Part shown: piece by piece, positions 33,891 to 44,085 of the stretch | Numbering within the stretch: the first letter of the stretch is position 1 | How the letters are laid out: each line of letters begins with the position of its first letter | Origin: Miscanthus floridulus | Taxonomy: Eukaryota > Streptophyta > Magnoliopsida > Poales > Poaceae | Reading direction: 5' to 3' | Length of the DNA stretch: 64,000 nt | Assembly (NCBI RefSeq): GCF_019320115.1 | Contig: NC_089584.1 | Location: forward strand, 99,683,792-99,747,791 | Notes under the pieces: generated by a model | The model's database searches: none | Seen by the model: only the letters and a program-made list of their open reading frames with translations | What the model was told of the DNA's origin: nothing | Translations under genes and position numbers: made by a program

Positions 33891-36466
33891 TCCAAGGTTC
33901 GATGAGCACCACCGGGCTCGGAGGATCGAGAACGGAGAGTTATATTCAACAATTCGTATGAAAACATTGCATTGTTCATGTTTTGCTCTATAGTCCATGC
34001 TCTTTATAAAGTGACATGAACTAATACTTTTTCATGCTTGTCTTTTTTTGCAGGTTTTGAATGTGCTGAGGCCAATGACACATGAGGCCTCTATGACCAT
34101 GGTCTACGACGAGAGGTACACGCCCCTCCTGAAGCTGGCGAACCTTGCTACCGTTGCTCATGTATGTCGTCGAGGCACGCCACCTTTCAACCTAGTGGCG
34201 CTGACGGCGTTGATAGATCGGTGGCGTCCGGAGACACACAGCTTTCACCTACCATGCGGGGAGATGACGGTCACTCTCGAGGACGTTGCCATGATCCTTG
34301 GAGTCAAAATCCGAGGATTCCCAGTGACAGGAGACACGGAGTCTGAAGGATGGCAGCAGCGGGTTGAGCACTTCTTGGGACGGCCCCTAGCGGCAGTTGA
34401 GGCTGGCAAGAAATGGCGCAGCAGTGGGGTGTCCCTAAGGTGGCTTCGTCAGTAGTTTTGGGAGTGCCCACCCAACGTAGACGCCGAGACCGTGACATAC
34501 TACTGTCAGGCCTACGCCCTCCACATGTTAGGTACAGTTCTCTTCCCTGACGGCACTGGAGACACGGCGTCCTGGATGTACATCCCATGCCTTTTGAACT
34601 GGGAGGATGCCGGCAATAGGAGTTGGGGCTCGGCTATACTTGCCTTCCTGTACCGTCAGCTTTGCGAGGCTTGCCGCCGTCCTGGAGGCGCGCACGCTAC
34701 AATGTCAGGGTGCATCACACTGTTGTAGGTAATAAAGCAAAGTTGTACAAGTTTCCACTACAATTCAATGTTTTTTCTTAACAAAAGTGATTAACATTCA
34801 TGTTTCCACTCTTTTTTTTGTAGATTTGGATGTGGGAGAGGCTTCCAGTTGGGAGACCACATCAGCTTGATCCCCCACAACCTTGGTTTCCTCAAGGAGA
34901 CGCAGTTGTCGCCCCTACCGTGGCACACCTCTACGAGCGAGCCCACGGAACATACCACGTGTCACGCCACGCGTACATCAGCTTCACCAATGAGCTGGAC
35001 ACCCTTTTGCCACAGCATGTAAGTTTCCCACCCTTTTGTTCTAATCGAGGATATGTGCACAAATTGAGCGTCGACTAGTTGATGACGACATTGTGTACAG
35101 GTTCAATGGCGCCCATATCGGCGGAGGCAAGTAACGGATCTCAACTTGAGCGCCTTGTGCATGGCAGACGAGGACGTCTGGACGATGAGGACCCCCCTTA
35201 TTTGTTTCTATGCAGTGGAGTACCATCTCCCTCACCGTGTAGCACGACAGTTTGGTAGGCTGCAGCCTTCTCCGCCCGATGATTTCTCCATCGGTTGGCA
35301 GCTCCACAAGTATGTAACATGCAATATTTTGTTCGTTTCACATGAAAGAATCATTGAGTAGGCCTTCATATTGCCGATTTGGTGTAAAATTTGTAGGTTC
35401 AATAGACAAAAAAATAAGAAGATCACCAACTGGCAGCTGGAGCACCAGCGCTACATTGATGAGTGGATGTTGATGGAGAAGAACAACATGGGCATCCACG
35501 CCGTCCATCGTGACAAGGCATTCCATGATTACCTTGTTTGGTTTGGTCAACGAACAAGGCTTCAATTGAGGCCCGCTTGGACGGAGCAAGACATTGCTGA
35601 CATTGCGAGCGAGGATGAGGGCAACAACCCATATGACCAAGCTACCCGAGAAGGCAGGCAAGTTGAGATCGCCCCTGCGTTAGCCAGAGCTGTAAGTGAT
35701 ACAACTATTTCCATCTCTGAGGTCTTTACTGTGATGGAGACTTAAATTATTGTTTTTGTTGCATAGAGCATGGAGATAATGAGGACAGTGGCCGACCAAG
35801 GAAGGGCATTGATGATTCCTGTGGGCGATCCTGATGAGGCCTCCATGTTACGACAGCACATTCAGGTAGTCTCCTCTCATTCAGTTGATGTTACATCTTT
35901 ATATAGTTTTGCGACCAACCCCACTTACTAATAGTGCTTTCAAAATGCAGCGTGCCATGCATCGCCTACGAAAGGTAGCTGCACACCTTGGATGTAGATG
36001 TTCCTCGGATGTGGCAGTCCCACAACAGCTTGGTGCTGGACCTTCTACTGCACATGTTGGAGGGACTTCATCTTCACATGGTGCACATGGTGGTAGGACT
36101 TCTTCTTCACATGGTGCAGCAACTACTGCAGAGGGTGGTCAAGGACATGGTCATTATGATGATGAAGATGATGAAGGACAGGGAGAGTACTATGATCATG
36201 AGTATGATGAGATTGGCATGTCCCAGCTTGGAGATGCACCCAAAGAACTCAAGGCCCCTCCGGTTCTGGACGTCCACAGAGGACGCTCAGACCAGTGGAC
36301 AGGTACACTCCAGGTACCTATCCGTTTGGGAGGGGAAAGCATTACGCTCGCCGTCCACATTAAGGTACAAGGAGCGATAGAAGATCCAAAGACTTCATAT
36401 GCTTTATTTTGTGCATGGACTATGTATGCATTGGACCTTGTACTATGTTTGGACTATGTTTGTTGA
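33868..36466 (+). pseudogene. Plant mobile domain (PMD, MAIN/MAIL1-like) gene in MULE-2
   Basis: Predicted exons: 33868-33955, about 34054-34728, 34824-35018, 35101-35309, 35397-35691, 35767-35865 and 35951-36466, all with GT-AG borders. The PMD core starts at VLRPMTHEASMTMVYDERY and continues through LIDRWRPETHSFHLPCGEMT, VTLEDVAMILG and WMWERLPVGRP. The C-terminus is His/Ser/Gly-rich and acidic. PMD proteins occur in hosts (MAIN, MAIL1, needed for silencing and genome stability) and in transposons. Here it is element-borne. Two TAG stops (34453, 34726) interrupt exon 2. Exon 1 does not join exon 2 in phase, so its splice border or frame is uncertain. Its ATG lies 140 bp behind the last long transposase exon, leaving little room for a separate promoter. 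Confidence 0.85.
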
Positions 36467-36889
36467 TTGATGAAGCATATGTATGGACTATGTTGGATGT
36501 TGAATGTGTTGGACTATGTTGGATGTTGAATGTGTTGGACCTTATGTATGTACGGATGTTGAATGAATGTGTATGTTGGTGTGGTCATGTGTTATGTGAA
36601 TGTGTGGAACGTCGCCATGTTTCATGTTTCCAGCTATTAAGGGCCTCCGTCGCAACTCACAAGGAAGAAGGGGTGTCATCATCCCCATCCTCCATGTTAC
36701 GATCAACCTCTGTTGGATCCACGGTGACATGGCAAGCACGCAATGGGGATGAAGCGGCTTAGGAGAGTCGGGGAGCTAGTGAGCTTAGGTCCGTTGTTGG
36801 CACAAGGTCATCGTCGGCTGATTAGAGTAGTGGGCAATAGTGAAGCAAATCGAAGCAAATCGTCGGATGATATATTTTGGTGAACCCAG
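36467..36889. other. Spacer between PMD gene and internal repeats
   Basis: Begins with repeats of TGGACTATGTTGGATGTTGAATGTGT (36480-36545), probably 3' UTR of the PMD gene. No further coding sequence seen. Confidence 0.5.
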
Positions 36890-37325
36890 GAGCTCGGCGT
36901 TTAGTCATTTGACGCCGACCCCTGGTCCATACTGGAAACCATTGCATCGAAGCGCCGAGGTGCCCAACCTCGGCGTTTAGTCATTTGACGCCGACCCCTG
37001 GTACATACTGGAAACCCTTGCATCGAAGCATCGAGGTGCCCAAGCTCGGCATGCGGTAAATTGACGTCGAGCCATTAACCTTGGCGTGGTACGACTAAGT
37101 GCCGAGGTTAGGCCCAAACCGGGCCACGGCCGTTGCCAAACCCTAGGGTTGGCGTGGGCCGACTCGACACCGAGCCTCAGCCCAACTCGCAAACGGCCGA
37201 GCCAAACCCTAGGGTCGGCGTGGGACGACTCAACACCGAGCCTCAGCCCACCTCACACATGGCCGAGCCAAACCCAGCGTGGGCCGACTCAACACTGAGC
37301 CTCCCAACACGTAAACGCCGACCCA
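36890..37325. repeat. Internal CTCGGCGT-type and ~69-bp repeats of MULE-2
   Basis: First two near-identical ~70-bp units (36893 and 36968, AGTCATTTGACGCCGACCCC), then three decaying units with GAGCCAAACCCTAGGG, GGCGTGGG and GACTCAACACCGAGCCT at about 69-bp steps (37140-37320). They share the CGGCGT..ACGCCGA word pair with the TIR arrays but lie in the middle of the element. Confidence 0.8.
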
Positions 37326-37763
37326 AACCATTTGGTTTATGTTGTGATCCTATTTGCATGATTCAAATGAAAAATATTTCTCAACGATTCCTCTTCGACT
37401 AACACGAGTTATACTAATAAGAGTAGACATGCTATATTTATGTTTGTATGTTTGTTCCTACAGGAAAAACCGAATGTTGGTTCGATTTCAATCCCCTATT
37501 TTTAGAGAGACTCAAATCTTTTTTTCAGTTTGGGAATCAACCATAGTACATGAAACTTAGAGGTAGGTAAACTGCAATTTATGAAATAGCGAATGCACAA
37601 CGATTACACTCACATCAAAAGTAACAATGGCATGTCACAAACTAAACCTAGCATGCCTTAGGGGATTGAAAGAAACAAGTGATACAGACATTGCAAAGGG
37701 TACACACTCACATAAAAACTCATACAAGCATTCCACATTCGGATTGACTAACAAAGGTTGGTC

Positions 37764-38461
37764 CTAATAATGCTCCCACATATTGAACTGAGTTGCGCCT
37801 TCCCCATAGTATCCTCCAGTTGACGGAGGCGGTGGTGGTGGCGATGGCGGTGGAGAAGGAGGTCCGTCCTTCTTATGGTACGGGCACTCATAGTACGGAT
37901 TATTGCATAGTGCCTCCTCTGCATCATTGCTGTTGTCGTCGTCCGACTTGTCCCTGTTACCACTTCTAGGGCCATACTCTAGGTCAAAGATGCGTCCCTG
38001 TAGGTATGTGATGTACTGTTGATGGGGATAGATAGGAGGAGGGTCGACCCATCTAGTGAAGCCACAATTATCTGGACAGCTTGAATCCTGAAAACCCATC
38101 TACCAATAAGTACTACTAGAAACCAAATGCAAATCTAAAAAAGGAGAGAGTTCAAAGGCAATACAAATCCTCGCGGGCATCTGAAGAAACGACGGCCTCC
38201 ACCGTCATAGTCATTGTACATCTGCACAACGCAATCCAAACCATGGTGGCATTTTGGCCAATCTTCAATGCGCTTCTCGTATGATCTAAGAGGTCTCTCA
38301 CGGGTGAAGTCACTCTTCCTCTCCAAAGGAAATTCCTCTATTGGTTCTTCAAAAGAATCAGGACCCAGAGAACCCTCCCACACAATCGGAGGTCCCTTCC
38401 TCACCTCCTTTCCTCTCCCTCCACCAAAACCCTTTCCACTCGAGGAACCTCCGCTCGACAT
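37764..38461 (-). CDS. GRF-type zinc-finger protein carried by MULE-2 (intact, two exons)
   Basis: Exon 1 is 38461-38165 and exon 2 is 38087-37764, with a 77-bp GT-AG intron (acceptor TTTTCAG). Together they encode about 206 residues without a stop. Residues 1-60 are Gly/Ser-rich and basic. A GRF-like zinc motif spans the intron: CHHGLDC, GRRFFRCPRG, CPDNCGFTRWVDPP, with the spacing of cysteines and the closing F..W.D of that family. After it come an acidic segment and a Pro-run (PPPSPPPPPPS). GRF fingers bind single-stranded nucleic acid in DNA-repair enzymes; a role here is not known. A TATATATA at 38519-38526 lies about 60 bp upstream of the ATG. The lack of stops contrasts with the dead transposase. 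Confidence 0.75.
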
Positions 38462-38518
38462 TTGCTAAAACTAAACCAGAAAACAAGTTGTGTGGATGTG
38501 GAGCAAGACATGGAGCAC

Positions 38519-38526
38519 TATATATA
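38519..38526 (-). promoter_or_regulatory. Candidate TATA box of the GRF gene
   Basis: TATATATA about 60 bp upstream of ATG 38461 on the minus strand, suggesting its own promoter rather than readthrough from the right TIR. Confidence 0.5.
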
Positions 38527-39053
38527 GAGATGAAGGCAGGGTCACCATGAATGCTACTTGACAAAAAGCATGTGTGCGTACTCATTTATTGAATCTGCAA
38601 AGGCTAGATGCTTCATCTGAAAAGCCTACAACCATGACTGGTCATTTCATCTGAAAAGGCTATACCTGTGTTTTGTCACTTCATCTAAATGCAGTACATC
38701 ACTCTGATATTAATTCATTGCATATACGGATACAACAGTAAACGAATCTAGGCTTTTCAGTGAGTTTTCAAATAGACTTGTAGCCCTTTCAGTGACTGCA
38801 ATAGTACTTGTAGCCCTTTCAGTGACTGCAACAACACAAGTAGTCTTTTCAGTGATACAAATAGTACCACTATAGTCTTAGGATAGTTAACAAAGTACAG
38901 GGCATAAGACCATCTGAAATAAAATCATAGTGCATTACAACATAATAAAAAAAGTCCAGGGAATAAGTTCATCCGAAATCAAAGTAGAGTGCATTACAAC
39001 ATAGTAAAAAAAGTCCAGGGCTACACGACATCGCTCGTGAATGAACCAAATAC
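38527..39053. other. Spacer between the two minus-strand genes
   Basis: Contains short direct repeats: TAGCCCTTTCAGTGACTGCAA twice near 38781-38830, and CATCTGAAA-type words near 38615-38660 and 38910-39000. No ORF of interest. Confidence 0.5.
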
Positions 39054-39758
39054 CTACTGAGTGCAACGAGGCCACTTTCCCTTCTTCTCGGCATCGGGAT
39101 TATCCTCCATCGCTGCCTTCGCTCGGCGCACACGCTCAAGCTTCTTCTCCCTCTCCGCCCTATACGCAGCAACACGCCTCCTTTCCTCCTCTTCCTTATG
39201 CTCCTTTTCTATAGCCTCCAGTCTGCGTCTCTGCTCAAACCTCTCCTTAACCTCCGCATCCCACTCCTTCAGGCCTTCTAGACGCTGCTTGTCTGACTCC
39301 TTGATCTCAGTGTCAATCCACTGCTCAAAGTCACACAGTGGTGGAACGGTCTGCAAGAAAAACAAATTGTTACAAAACAAATAAATAAGCAATACTTAAT
39401 ATCACAAGAAAATTAATTAACACAATAAAAATTCCTCACAAACGATGCACGGCGCTGTTGCTTTGTAGGTTCCCATGCATAATTGGGACACATCCAGTAC
39501 CTCTGTCTATATGTTTCCTCATCGTCAGAGATGTCTACTTTGCAAGGATCACCACAAAAGCACATTGGTCGAGGAACACCTTCAGGGAGAGGCTTTAGGT
39601 CGTAGGGATTTGCCCTCTGGCGACCATAGCTATAATTGAAAGAATTTAGTCATATTAACGGAGAACCAAACCTAAACCTAGGGTTTTCTATTTGTTGCAC
39701 AGATAATGAATAAACATTGGGATTACCTTGGAATACGAGCTTTACCACGCCTTGGCAT
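39054..39758 (-). CDS. Small cysteine-motif protein of MULE-2 (intact, three exons)
   Basis: Exon 1 is 39758-39727, exon 2 is 39629-39440 and exon 3 is 39350-39054. All borders are GT-AG and phases agree, giving 172 residues and a stop with no interruption. The N-terminus MPRRGKARIP leads to PMCFCGDPCKVDIS and RQRYWMCPNYAWEP, a GRF-like cysteine pattern. An alpha-helical Glu/Arg/Lys coiled coil then runs from about residue 85 to 160, ending KWPRCTQ. I recognise this text as a repeated, transposon-linked protein of grass genomes, of unknown role. It is the gene nearest the right TIR, and a donor at 40420 in that TIR plus an acceptor at 39760 would give it the same leader exon as the transposase. 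Confidence 0.78.
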
Positions 39759-39759
39759 C

Positions 39760-40420
39760 CTAACATTACGTAGAAAAAAAATCAATCCAAAGTACCTTGC
39801 AACGAATGTAAAGGTACTAACACTAAATCACCATACCTCCCAAATAAGCTTTTCATTACAAACCCTAAATAAATTTGAATCCCAACAAACACAAAATTTA
39901 ACTCGATGATTATAAACCATAACATATACAACAACAACAACACCAACAACCATACATTTGGGTCATTCAATCATTTGAACCACCATACATTGCACGAATG
40001 ACATGAACATGAACCAAACCTATAATGCCAAGTTCAAAAAGAAACGAATCTAAATGGATGAATTGAAAGAGGGGAAAGAGGAGTACCTTGGCAAAACGCC
40101 TTGGTCATAATAAATTGAAATGTAATAACCAACAAATAAATAAAATACATAGTAACCCTAATGACCAACAAATAACTAACCCTAATGACACCTACAATAA
40201 ACAAATAACCCTAATAACCAAAATAACTAGAAACCAAACTAACCTAACATGTTCATCACATAAAACAGTTAACCAACAATGCACTCAATCATCCTAAGCC
40301 ATACATTTTGCAAATGCAAACACAAATATAACAAATCACCAAACAACCATGATTCCACATGATTAGGGACAATGTAAGCACATCTACGCGGATAGAATGG
40401 AGGAGGGGAGGGACCATTAC
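39760..40420 (-). other. Intron joining the right TIR leader exon to the small gene
   Basis: Minus-strand donor CTCGAG|GTAATGG (at 40420) and acceptor GTTAG (at 39760), one base before ATG 39758. It mirrors the 30588-31018 intron on the other side. Splice-site prediction only. Confidence 0.55.
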
Positions 40421-40965
40421 CTCGAGGAAGCTTCGGGAGACAAGATCTGGGCACCGGGGGTCGATTTTGGAGGTTAGAGTTTCGTGGGGGCCGTGGGAGA
40501 TTTGGGAGCCGGCGGGGGAATGGAGGAGGGGAGGGAAGAAGAAGAAGGGGGCCTCGGCCTAAAGGGTCCAGACCTCGGCATTGAGTCGGGCCACGCCGAG
40601 GTCTGGAGGCTCGGCGTTAAGTGACCCAATGCCGAGCTTCTGGGCCACCGTGCTTTGTTGGGCCGCCTGGGCCACGCTCCGGATGGGGCCAGTAGCTCGG
40701 CGCGCAGTCCAACCGCGCCGAGTTTGGGGACTTAGCGTTGGCTGACACGACACCGACGTCTCGGACCCACGCGCCAACGTGTCGACGACGACCCCGGTTG
40801 TCCATGACGTGGCAATACCTCGGCGTCGAGTGACACGACGCCGAGCCTCATATATCGGCGTCATGTGCTAAGACGCTTAAAAATGGTCTATTTTCAGAAA
40901 ATGTTTTGGCGTTGGTATTTTTCTAAAAATTGTTTCCAAAAGAGACCAAAATATGAAAATTTCAC
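40105..40965 (-). repeat. Right terminal inverted repeat of MULE-2
   Basis: Inverted partner of 30035-30904. Ends GAAAATTTCAC followed by the 9-bp duplication at 40966-40974. Confidence 0.92.
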
Positions 40966-40974
40966 TTGAATCAA
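40966..40974. repeat. Right 9-bp target-site duplication of MULE-2
   Basis: TTGAATCAA, identical to 30026-30034. Confidence 0.93.
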
Positions 40975-41180
40975 AGTGCCACGCTGGCCAGTCCAGCGTG
41001 TCTTCTCCAATTAGGATTGTCAAGATTACCTCAGCTTCCTCCTCCCAAAAAGTATCACATACTAGTTGCTCATCCCAACCTCCAGTGTTCGGGTCAATGA
41101 GTTCATCCACTCTTGGAACCGTGGGCCGACGTGCCAAAGGTGCGCCTTGACCCGTGTTTTTCCTATGTCCCTTGTCTAGA
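40966..41180 (-). pseudogene. LINE piece A: linker after reverse transcriptase
   Basis: On the minus strand it reads VDELIDPNTGGWDEQLVCDTFW and then EDTLDWPAWHFD, the well-known linker between reverse transcriptase and the zinc motif of plant LINEs. The residues that follow resume at 30034 (LFSVKS), so MULE-2 entered this codon run. Upstream of about 41180 LINE similarity is lost, suggesting a 5'-truncated LINE copy or another insertion. Confidence 0.78.
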
Positions 41181-41829
41181 GGGAGCGAGTAATTGTGCAG
41201 CACGTATAAATAAGGGCTGCAGCTTATTGGTCTGCGGCTGCAGCTTATTGCAGCTACAGTACATAGTAGTTGTTTCCTCGCAGCCACAGCCTGAAGTAGC
41301 TGCAGGGGGCACTTCGAATCGACAGTTCACGTGTCGCCGCTGCCACCTAGGCCAACGCGTTCGGCGTCGCAGGCAAGCGAATCGCCAAGGTGGCCGTCGG
41401 GACCTCCACGCCTATAGCAGTCCTCGTCCGGCGCTGCCTCACGTTGCGGCCGCCGCAGCGCCGTTGCCCTACGCCACCGGAGTGCCCTGCCTCTCTGCCT
41501 ACACCGAGGGCGAGCGCCGCCGACGATGCCGCTCCGCCACACGGCAGACACCACCGACCCTCGCCTACGGAGCCCGAGCATTCCAGCACCGGAATCCTCT
41601 TCGCCTCCTTGTCCGGCAGCCCACAGCACCGGGGCCGAGGCTCCTAGCGCTGCCACCCTCGGCCCTCCTACTCCGCCTCACGACAGCTATCGCCGCCGAG
41701 CCTCTTCTCTACGCCGGCCACGCCCACACAGGCCACGACGCCACGCCGAAGCTGCCCTCGCCCGGCCCGCTAGCCTGCCGAGCGCGTCGCCGCGTTTGGG
41801 CGGGTCTCATGGATGAAACCTATATCCAC
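41181..41829. other. Unclassified GC-rich DNA
   Basis: Starts with GGCTGCAGCTTATTG repeats (41213-41260), then a GC-rich stretch (41310-41800) with long frames on both strands whose Arg/Ala/Pro/Ser composition looks like random GC-rich translation. No domain recognised. Confidence 0.4.
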
Positions 41830-41849
41830 CACTACCAGACATAGCATCT

Positions 41850-42215
41850 TTGCCGAGGGCCTATCCCTCTGCCGAGGGCAAATAATCGGGCACTCGGCAA
41901 AGAGTGTAACCCTCGGCAAAGACTCTTTGCCGAGGGCCAGACCCTCGGCAAAGACAAGCACACGACAACAATAATTATTTGCCGAGGGCTAAACCCTCAG
42001 CAAAGGGTCGGCTCTCGGCAACACCGCCTGACACGATGTCCGTCTTCTACCGTCAATCTTTGCCGAGAGCATCACCGTTAGGCCCTCGGCAAAGACTTTT
42101 TAACTGTTTTTGCAATTTTTTTTAAAAATCCTTTGCCGAGCGCCTTGTGACCTGGCGCTCGGCAAAGACAGTCTTTGCCGAGTGTCAAGGTTGGCACTCG
42201 GCAAATTAAAAAAAA
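41850..42215. repeat. 5' subterminal TTTGCCGAG repeats of the CACTA element
   Basis: About a dozen TTTGCCGAG or CTCGGCAAA words in both orientations, often as stem pairs around 12-20 bases of loop. In known CACTA elements such words bind the TNPA-type protein. Confidence 0.9.
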
Positions 42216-43150
42216 ATTGTTTTTTTCTCCCCATTTTTTCCTGGGCCTTGCTACAGTAACTGAAACTCCATTTCAAAATTTGGGACAATTTTGAGTTTTT
42301 TTACTATATTTCCTTAATTATTTTTGTTTTGTTGAATTTTTTCGACTATTTCAAATTTGAACTGCATGTACATGAAATAATGGAATTTGGTCATTCAAAA
42401 AATGGTATTCATGATGTTTGGCGTATTTGAGGCCGTATCCAGGAACTCGCATGAAATTACGAGCATCTTGTTGTCGTAACATGGCGATGTACTTGCGGTA
42501 AAAGTGTATTTAAATTATATAAAATCCAAACAAAGTCCGAAAATCACGAAACTTGTCGAGGTGTCTTGTTATCGCATGTGGAGGTCACATGTGGAGATGT
42601 TTGGCTTTTAGGCATCCGACGTCACAACTTGCTTCAAACTTTATTAATTTTTTACCACGGCCTCCACATGCGATAACAAGACACCTCGACAAGTTTCGTG
42701 ATTTTCGGACTTTGTTTGGATTTTATATAATTTAAATACACTTTTACCGCAAGTACATCGCCATGTTACGACAACAAGATGCTCGTAATTTCATGCGAGT
42801 TCCTGGATACAGCCTCAACATACGCCAAACATCATGAATACTATTTTTTGAATGACCAAATTCCATTATTTCATGTATATGCAGTTCAAATTTGAAATAG
42901 TCAAAAAAAATTCAACGAAACCAAAATAATTAAGGAAATATAGTAAAAAAACTCAAAATTGTCCCAAATTTTGAAATGGAGGTTCAATTACTGTAGCAAG
43001 GCCTAGGAAAAAACGGGGAGAAAAAAACAAAAAAAAATTTTAATTTGTCGAGTGCCAACCTTGACACTCGGCAAAGACTGTCTTTGCCAAGCGCCAGGTC
43101 ACAGGGCGCTCGGCAAAGGATTTTTAAAAAAAAAATTGTAAAAAACTTTG
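42090..43150. repeat. Large inverted repeat (hairpin) in the CACTA element
   Basis: Left arm about 42090-42585 and right arm about 42660-43150 are reverse complements over nearly 500 bases with a ~74-base loop. Matching blocks include GTTATCGCATGTGGAGG, GAAATAATGGAATTTGGTC and the subterminal TTTGCCGAGCGCC words at the outer edge. Differences are few substitutions and small indels. Confidence 0.92.
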
Positions 43151-43185
43151 CCGAGTGCCGCTGGGCCCGGCACTCGGCAAAGCTT

Positions 43186-43760
43186 CTAACCTAAAGGCCC
43201 ACAACGGGCCGGCCCAACCGACCCCCTCCTCTCTCCCACCCGCGCCCCCGCGCCCCCGCGTCCCTGCCGCGCCGCCGCCGCCCCCGCCGTCGTCCCCCTC
43301 CGGCCGGCGAGCTCCTGCCGGGCCCGCCCCGGCGCCCCCGGCCCGCCCCGACGCCCCTGTCCAGCCCCGGCAGCCCCGTGCCCTCGCCCCGGCGGCCCCA
43401 CGCCCGCGCCCCGAGCTCGCCGGCGCCCGGTGGCCCAGCGGCCCCGCGCCGCGCCCCGGCGTTCCCGCGCCCCGCGCCCACGCCCCGGCGGCCCCACGCC
43501 CCTGCGGCCGGCCAACAGAGGGAGAAGGAGAGGAGAAAGAGGAAGAAAGAGAAGGGGGAGGAGGAAGAAAGAGAAGGGGAGGAGGAAGAGGAAGAAAGAG
43601 AAAGGGGAGGAGGAAGAAGAGGAAGGTGCCGACCCGACCGCTCGTCGATCCTCGCTTCATTCCGACCGCTCGTTGATCCTCGCGCTGCTGCGGTCATCCC
43701 CACTGTCGTCGTCGGCCCTCGCTCTTGTCGTTCTTGCCGCCAAGGTAAGCCCTACCCTTG
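43186..43760. other. GC-rich leader of the CACTA transposase
   Basis: Over 80 percent G+C from 43200 to 43510 (CCCCGCGCC-type runs), then a purine-rich GAGGAGGAAGAAAGAGAA stretch, then a donor-like AAG|GTAAGCCC at 43743. Long frames here are compositional. It probably is promoter and first exon. Confidence 0.55.
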
Positions 43761-44085
43761 TAGGGTTAGTAGTAGTAGTTAGTAGTTAGTAGTAGTGTTA
43801 GTAGTAGTAGTTAGTAGTGTTAGTTGTAGAGTTAGTAGTAGTAGTAGTTAGTAAATAGTAGTAGTTAGTAAGTAGTAGTGGTTAGTAGTATTAGTTAGTA
43901 GTGTTAGTTGTAGGGTTAGTAGTAGTAGTAGTTAGTAAATAGTAGTAGTTAGTAAGTAGTGGTGGTTAGTAGTAGTAGTTGTTAATAGTTAAGTAGTTCT
44001 TAGTATTAGTACTATTAGTAGTTAAGTAGTTGTTAGTAGTAGTTTTAGTAGTAGTTGTAGGGTTAGTAGTAATTGTTGTTGTACT
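43761..44085. repeat. (TAG)n / (TAGT)n microsatellite
   Basis: About 325 bases of TAGTAGTAGTTAGTAG-type text starting just behind the predicted donor, so inside an intron. Confidence 0.9.

Larger units (their letters stand above)
30035..40965 (+). mobile_element. MULE-2: long-TIR Mutator element carrying four genes
   Basis: A 10,931-bp element bounded by perfect 9-bp duplications, with terminal inverted repeats of about 865 bp beginning GTGAAATTTTC. Inside, left to right: transposase (plus), plant mobile domain gene (plus), a block of CGGCGT repeats, a GRF-type zinc-finger gene (minus) and a small cysteine-motif gene (minus). The transposase and PMD frames have stops. The two minus-strand genes are open. 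The element split a LINE reading frame. Both terminal repeats contain the same exon-and-donor segment, so each end can drive an inward gene, as in MuDR. Confidence 0.93.

Noticed and set aside
41113..41844. 243-codon plus-strand ORF
   Set aside because: GC-rich low-complexity translation (Arg, Ala, Pro, Ser) overlapping other open frames and the LINE fragment. It even runs into the CACTA terminal repeat.
43124..43789. Long overlapping ORFs on both strands (up to 178 codons) in the CACTA element
   Set aside because: They are a by-product of extreme GC and GGA/GAA runs. Four frames are open at once and none has a domain.
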